Origin: Yoonia sp. BS5-3
Lineage (GTDB): Bacteria; Pseudomonadota; Alphaproteobacteria; Rhodobacterales; Rhodobacteraceae
Reading direction: 5' to 3'
Length of the DNA: 64,000 bases
NCBI RefSeq assembly: GCF_038069655.2
Contig: NZ_CP150951.2
Coordinates: forward strand, 372,001-436,000
The notes under the pieces: model-generated
The model's database searches: none
What the model saw: the letters and a program-made list of their open reading frames with translations, nothing else
Told to the model about the DNA's origin: nothing
Part shown: positions 60,963-64,000 of the stretch, piece by piece
Position numbering within the stretch: the stretch's first letter is position 1
How the letters are laid out: every line of letters begins with the position of its first letter
Translations under genes and position numbers: made by a program

Positions 60963-62150
60963 TCAGTTATCACTTAAAGAGGTGGACAATATATCAACAG
61001 CGGCAATGGCATCGGCACGAAGCTCTGCCTGGGCAAGCCATTCGGACAGTTCGGCGCGCGCCACTTCCGGCAAGGCCCCGATTTCGGCCAGCCCGTCAGA
61101 AAGCCGCCCTTCGCGCACCGCAAATTCCGCCCGTGACAGGATGGCATCAACGCTGGTGCCCTCTTGCGGCGTGACCGAACGGACATCAAATTGATTTCTC
61201 AAAAATCCGCCAAAACCGCCCGTATCCTCACCCGATACGCCTTCGCGTCGCGCCGTCGCCAATGCAGCGCGCGCTGCATCGGGAAATCCATCTTGCAAGC
61301 TGGCCAAAGTCGGCACGCCATCTTGTGCAGCCAGCAGCGCATCTGGTGCGGGCGCGCCCAGCGCATCTTCAAGATCGGCCAAAGCGGCCCCCAATGGCGC
61401 CCCGTTTTCCATACCCGTGCGCAGACGCGCCAAGGCGGCACGGCCCGCCGCTGCCCGCGCAGCAGCTTCGGCATTTTCCTCGATTGCCGCGGCCTCGGCA
61501 CGGGCGGCGGCCAGTTCGGTCTGGGCAACACCGGTCATATCGGTGATTTGTGCGCGCAGCGCATCAAGCTCAGCCTCATAGGCAGCAATTGCCGGAACCG
61601 ATCCGACGCCTTCCCCGCGCGGCAGGTTTTCCAGAGCCGTCAGACGCGCATCAAGATCACCCATTTGAGCGGTCAGATCTGTCAACGCGGCGGCCTGTTC
61701 CGTTTGTGCCGTCTGCAAACCGCTTAACCCGTCGACCTGCGCCTCAAGCGCGGCAATACTGCGAGCCTGACTTGCGAGTTCAAGTTCAAGCGTATCATCA
61801 CCTGCGGGACGCGTCAGATTAGCCACGGCAAACCCAATGCCACCGGCCAAAACACCGCCAAACAAAAGCGGCAAAAAGATCGATTGCCGTTTTGCAGGCG
61901 CGGCTGGTGGCGGTGTTGCAACGGGTGCCACAGCAGGTTCTACCGGTTGCGCCGCAGCGGGTTTGGCTGGCTCAGCGGCGGGTTTTTCAGTTTTTGGGGT
62001 GTCGTCAGCCGGTTTTGTCAGATGCTCGGCCGGAATTGCATCAAGCATTAGCTTTTCTGGCTTCGCCGATTCGCCTGTCGCTTTGCCGCTTTGCGTGGTT
62101 TTTTCTGGTTTTGCTGGGGGTTTGCGCCCCTTGGCTGGCTGTTTTGCCAC
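60963..62150 (-). CDS. Mic60/mitofilin-like membrane protein
   Basis: A 395-residue protein with a charged Lys/Pro/Ala-rich N-terminus, one membrane helix (about residues 90-113, SIFLPLLFGGVLAGGIGFAVANL), a long coiled coil (about 118-240) and a C-terminal helical domain (about 245-395). This is the plan of alphaproteobacterial Mic60, the proposed ancestor of mitochondrial crista protein Mic60, usually located next to hemY/hemD. The start is GTG 62150 with GGGTGAAAC upstream. It is 11 bp from hemY. Confidence 0.85.
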   Translation of the reverse strand: MAKQPAKGRKPPAKPEKTTQSGKATGESAKPEKLMLDAIPAEHLTKPADDTPKTEKPAAEPAKPAAAQPVEPAVAPVATPPPAAPAKRQSIFLPLLFGGVLAGGIGFAVANLTRPAGDDTLELELASQARSIAALEAQVDGLSGLQTAQTEQAAALTDLTAQMGDLDARLTALENLPRGEGVGSVPAIAAYEAELDALRAQITDMTGVAQTELAAARAEAAAIEENAEAAARAAAGRAALARLRTGMENGAPLGAALADLEDALGAPAPDALLAAQDGVPTLASLQDGFPDAARAALATARREGVSGEDTGGFGGFLRNQFDVRSVTPQEGTSVDAILSRAEFAVREGRLSDGLAEIGALPEVARAELSEWLAQAELRADAIAAVDILSTSLSDN

Positions 62151-62239
62151 TGTTTCACCCTTTTAACGCCCGCACCGGCAAATTGCTGGTGTCAGGTTAT
62201 GCTATCGCGGCGGCGGGGAACCCTCAAGCGACCCGCCCC

Positions 62240-62953
62240 CTAAACGCGACGTTCTGTCAGCCCCTGCAGCACCTGCAGGCTTGCCGCAATCATTGCCGCC
62301 TCATCCGGTCGCGCCGCCAAATGCAGACGTGATGCTGAAAACCCGACCGCATCAATGACCGCTTCGCTCATCGCGATAACATGTGTTTGCGCAGCGAAAG
62401 GCCCTTGATCAGACAATATGGTGGCGGATCGCGGAGAAAACAGGGGGAAAAGCACAGGTTCTTTGCCCTTCACGGCATTTTTAGCCTCATTGCTCAATAT
62501 AAGGGCGGTCTGGTCATAGGCGGGAATATCAATGCAACGCAGACCCGCATCTGTCAGGCGGGCGCAAATATCGCCCCGCGCGTGTTCCCCCCGGATATGG
62601 GCACATATGCCATTTGGCGCAGCCGCAAGGATCATCGTCACCAAGCCATCCGCATCACCCGGCCCGGTGATGGGCAAGAAACCGGCCGCGCGCGCGGCAG
62701 CAGCCGTTTTTTGCCCTACGCACCACGCAGTCAACCCCGCCAGCAAACCAAGGCGCTGTGCGGCGGCCACCCCATGCACCGAAGTAAAGATCAGATCGGT
62801 CACGCCCGTCAGATCAGCCCTGACCAAACGGGGCTCAATCGCAATCAAAGGCGATTGGATGATACGCAGAGGGGCGCTCCATCGGGATGCAACGGCCCTT
62901 GCAAAAGCCCCTGCCTGTAGCGCGGGCCGTGTCACGATTAAAACCGGGTTCAT
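62240..62953 (-). CDS. hemD: Uroporphyrinogen-III synthase
   Basis: A 237-residue HemD, which closes and inverts ring D of hydroxymethylbilane to make uroporphyrinogen III, precursor of heme and cobalamin. The family is poorly conserved; visible are [15 protein letters not shown] at the start, [15 protein letters not shown] (about 60-74), the [16 protein letters not shown] segment (about 81-96), and FFSPRSA-type [15 protein letters not shown] (about 177-191). Neighbours hemY and the Mic60-like gene confirm it. Start ATG 62953. Confidence 0.9.
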   Translation of the reverse strand: MNPVLIVTRPALQAGAFARAVASRWSAPLRIIQSPLIAIEPRLVRADLTGVTDLIFTSVHGVAAAQRLGLLAGLTAWCVGQKTAAAARAAGFLPITGPGDADGLVTMILAAAPNGICAHIRGEHARGDICARLTDAGLRCIDIPAYDQTALILSNEAKNAVKGKEPVLFPLFSPRSATILSDQGPFAAQTHVIAMSEAVIDAVGFSASRLHLAARPDEAAMIAASLQVLQGLTERRV

Positions 62954-63021
62954 CAACGCCCCATTGTTTGCACCTGCCCGCAATGTTACCTGCGATGGAC
63001 GAACACGCAACCGGACGGCAC

Positions 63022-64000
63022 ATGACAAAAGCCCTGACAGTTCTTGGGATCGAAAGCAGTTGTGATGACACGGCAGCCGCCGTTCTGCGCGGCAGCGATA
63101 TTCTGGCCTCTGTGGTTTATGGACAAACCGCGCTTCACGCTGATTTTGGGGGTGTCGTCCCCGAGATCGCAGCCAGGGCCCATGCCGAAAAGCTTGATCA
63201 TTGCATCGAAGAGGCGATGGGCAAGGCGGGCGTTACGCTGCAGGATATCGATGGGATCGCCGTGACAGCCGGGCCCGGTCTGATTGGCGGGGTCCTGTCG
63301 GGGGTGATGTGCGCCAAAGGTCTGGCGGCAGCAACCGGTCTGCCATTGATTGGCGTCAACCATCTGGCCGGACATGCGTTGACACCCCGGCTGACCGATC
63401 AGGTTACCTATCCCTATCTGATGCTGCTTGTTTCGGGCGGGCATTGCCAATTCTTGATCGTCTCGGATTACGACAGCTACCAGCGGATTGGCGGTACGAT
63501 TGATGACGCGCCGGGCGAAGCTTTTGACAAAACGGCCCGTATTCTGGGTCTACCCCAACCGGGCGGGCCATCGGTTGAAAATGCCGCCAAGCGGGGTGAT
63601 CCCAAACGGTTTAACCTACCTCGTCCGCTCTTGAACCAGCCGGGATGCGATATGTCCTTCTCGGGGTTGAAGACGGCGATCTTGCGGGCAAGGGATGCGA
63701 TTATCGCCGAGAAAGAGGGGCTGACGGTGCAGGACCAGGCCGATCTATGCGCCGGTTTCCAGGCCGCAGCTTGCGATGTTCTGACGGAAAAAACCAGGCG
63801 GGCGCTGGATATCTATCTGGGGCTTAATCCGGCTGTGCCAACTTTCGCAATTGCTGGCGGCGTTGCCGCAAATACCGCCATTCGCGCAGCGCTGATGCAG
63901 CTTTGTTCTGAGACAGACACCCGTTGGGTGGCGCCGCCATTGGCGCTGTGCACCGACAATGCCGCGATGATTGCCTATGCCGGGCTTGAACGCCTGCAGC
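63022..64000 (+). CDS. tsaD: tRNA N6-threonylcarbamoyladenosine transferase TsaD (partial)
   Basis: TsaD transfers threonylcarbamoyl to A37 of ANN-decoding tRNAs. Visible 326 codons run to the window end. Marks are [17 protein letters not shown] at the start, [13 protein letters not shown], the metal-binding [12 protein letters not shown] (HxxxH), [31 protein letters not shown], and [17 protein letters not shown] near the 3' part. ATG 63022 is chosen ([13 protein letters not shown]); ATG 62995 is in frame and would add nine residues. Divergent from hemD over 68 bp. Confidence 0.96.
   Translation, partial: MTKALTVLGIESSCDDTAAAVLRGSDILASVVYGQTALHADFGGVVPEIAARAHAEKLDHCIEEAMGKAGVTLQDIDGIAVTAGPGLIGGVLSGVMCAKGLAAATGLPLIGVNHLAGHALTPRLTDQVTYPYLMLLVSGGHCQFLIVSDYDSYQRIGGTIDDAPGEAFDKTARILGLPQPGGPSVENAAKRGDPKRFNLPRPLLNQPGCDMSFSGLKTAILRARDAIIAEKEGLTVQDQADLCAGFQAAACDVLTEKTRRALDIYLGLNPAVPTFAIAGGVAANTAIRAALMQLCSETDTRWVAPPLALCTDNAAMIAYAGLERLQ

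Noticed and set aside
1..64000. CRISPR arrays, tRNA or rRNA genes, phage or transposase genes
   Set aside because: No regular direct repeats with spacers, no cloverleaf-like T-arm patterns outside coding sequence, and no recognisable transposase or integrase were seen by eye.

Overview
The window looks like chromosomal DNA of an alphaproteobacterium of the Rhodobacteraceae/Roseobacteraceae. Support comes from the high G+C content, the protein styles (OpgC-type succinyltransferase, a carnitine dehydrogenase-thioesterase fusion, a SelD fused to an FAD oxidoreductase, HemY with a zinc ribbon, a Mic60-like protein beside hemD) and intergenic repeats typical of that group. The genus cannot be fixed from sequence alone. 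I see no rRNA, tRNA, CRISPR array, phage or intact insertion sequence. It is ordinary gene-dense DNA with both strands used in long runs.

Layout. (1) 1-2289: smc, reverse strand, cut by the window edge. (2) 2290-11615: a vitamin B12 region with a cobalamin riboswitch at about 2535-2715, then cobW, a GNAT acetyltransferase, cobN, a nucleotidyltransferase, cobO, a YrbL-like protein, two tandem Lin0512 genes and bluB. (3) 11689-14095: FMN reductase, a small membrane protein and a secreted alpha/beta hydrolase. (4) 14095-17518: a carnitine-degradation locus, with a GlxA/CdhR-type regulator divergent from a BKACE cleavage enzyme and a carnitine dehydrogenase-thioesterase fusion. (5) 18240-21920: serine biosynthesis (candidate serC leader RNA, serC, serA) and a metallophosphatase. 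(6) 21951-26924: secreted and membrane proteins of unknown or loosely known role, including a 641-residue repeat protein with C-terminal membrane segments. (7) 26907-35887, reverse strand: opgC-opgG-opgH for periplasmic glucans, a TPR protein, and a CoA-transferase/ThDP-enzyme pair.

(8) 36074-45337: mnmH on the forward strand, then a reverse-strand run of an AttEFGH/YbbAP-like ABC system with a lipocalin-like partner, a PNPOx-like flavoprotein, the selD fusion and hglS. mnmH and selD together imply a selenouridine tRNA modification trait. (9) 45402-48318: three tandem VOC-fold genes, two of them membrane-anchored, divergent from a thiolase across a perfect operator-like palindrome. (10) 48458-54561: DUF2927 protein, yaaA, hspQ, an AEC transporter, a lytic transglycosylase lipoprotein, a LolA-like carrier and a PstS/OmpA-like protein. 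(11) 54908-59319: ttcA and a four-gene siderophore ABC importer. (12) 59497-64000: hemY, a Mic60-like gene and hemD, divergent from tsaD, which runs off the window.

The most unusual signals are a palindrome family with core GTACAG-N3-CTGTAC, found on both sides of mnmH and once near 12.25 kb; a dispersed repeat element that appears to lie inside the cobN reading frame; two back-to-back perfect palindromes between serC and serA; the membrane-anchored VOC pair; and the tandem Lin0512 genes inside the B12 cluster. I did not find a clearly new defence or mobile system.
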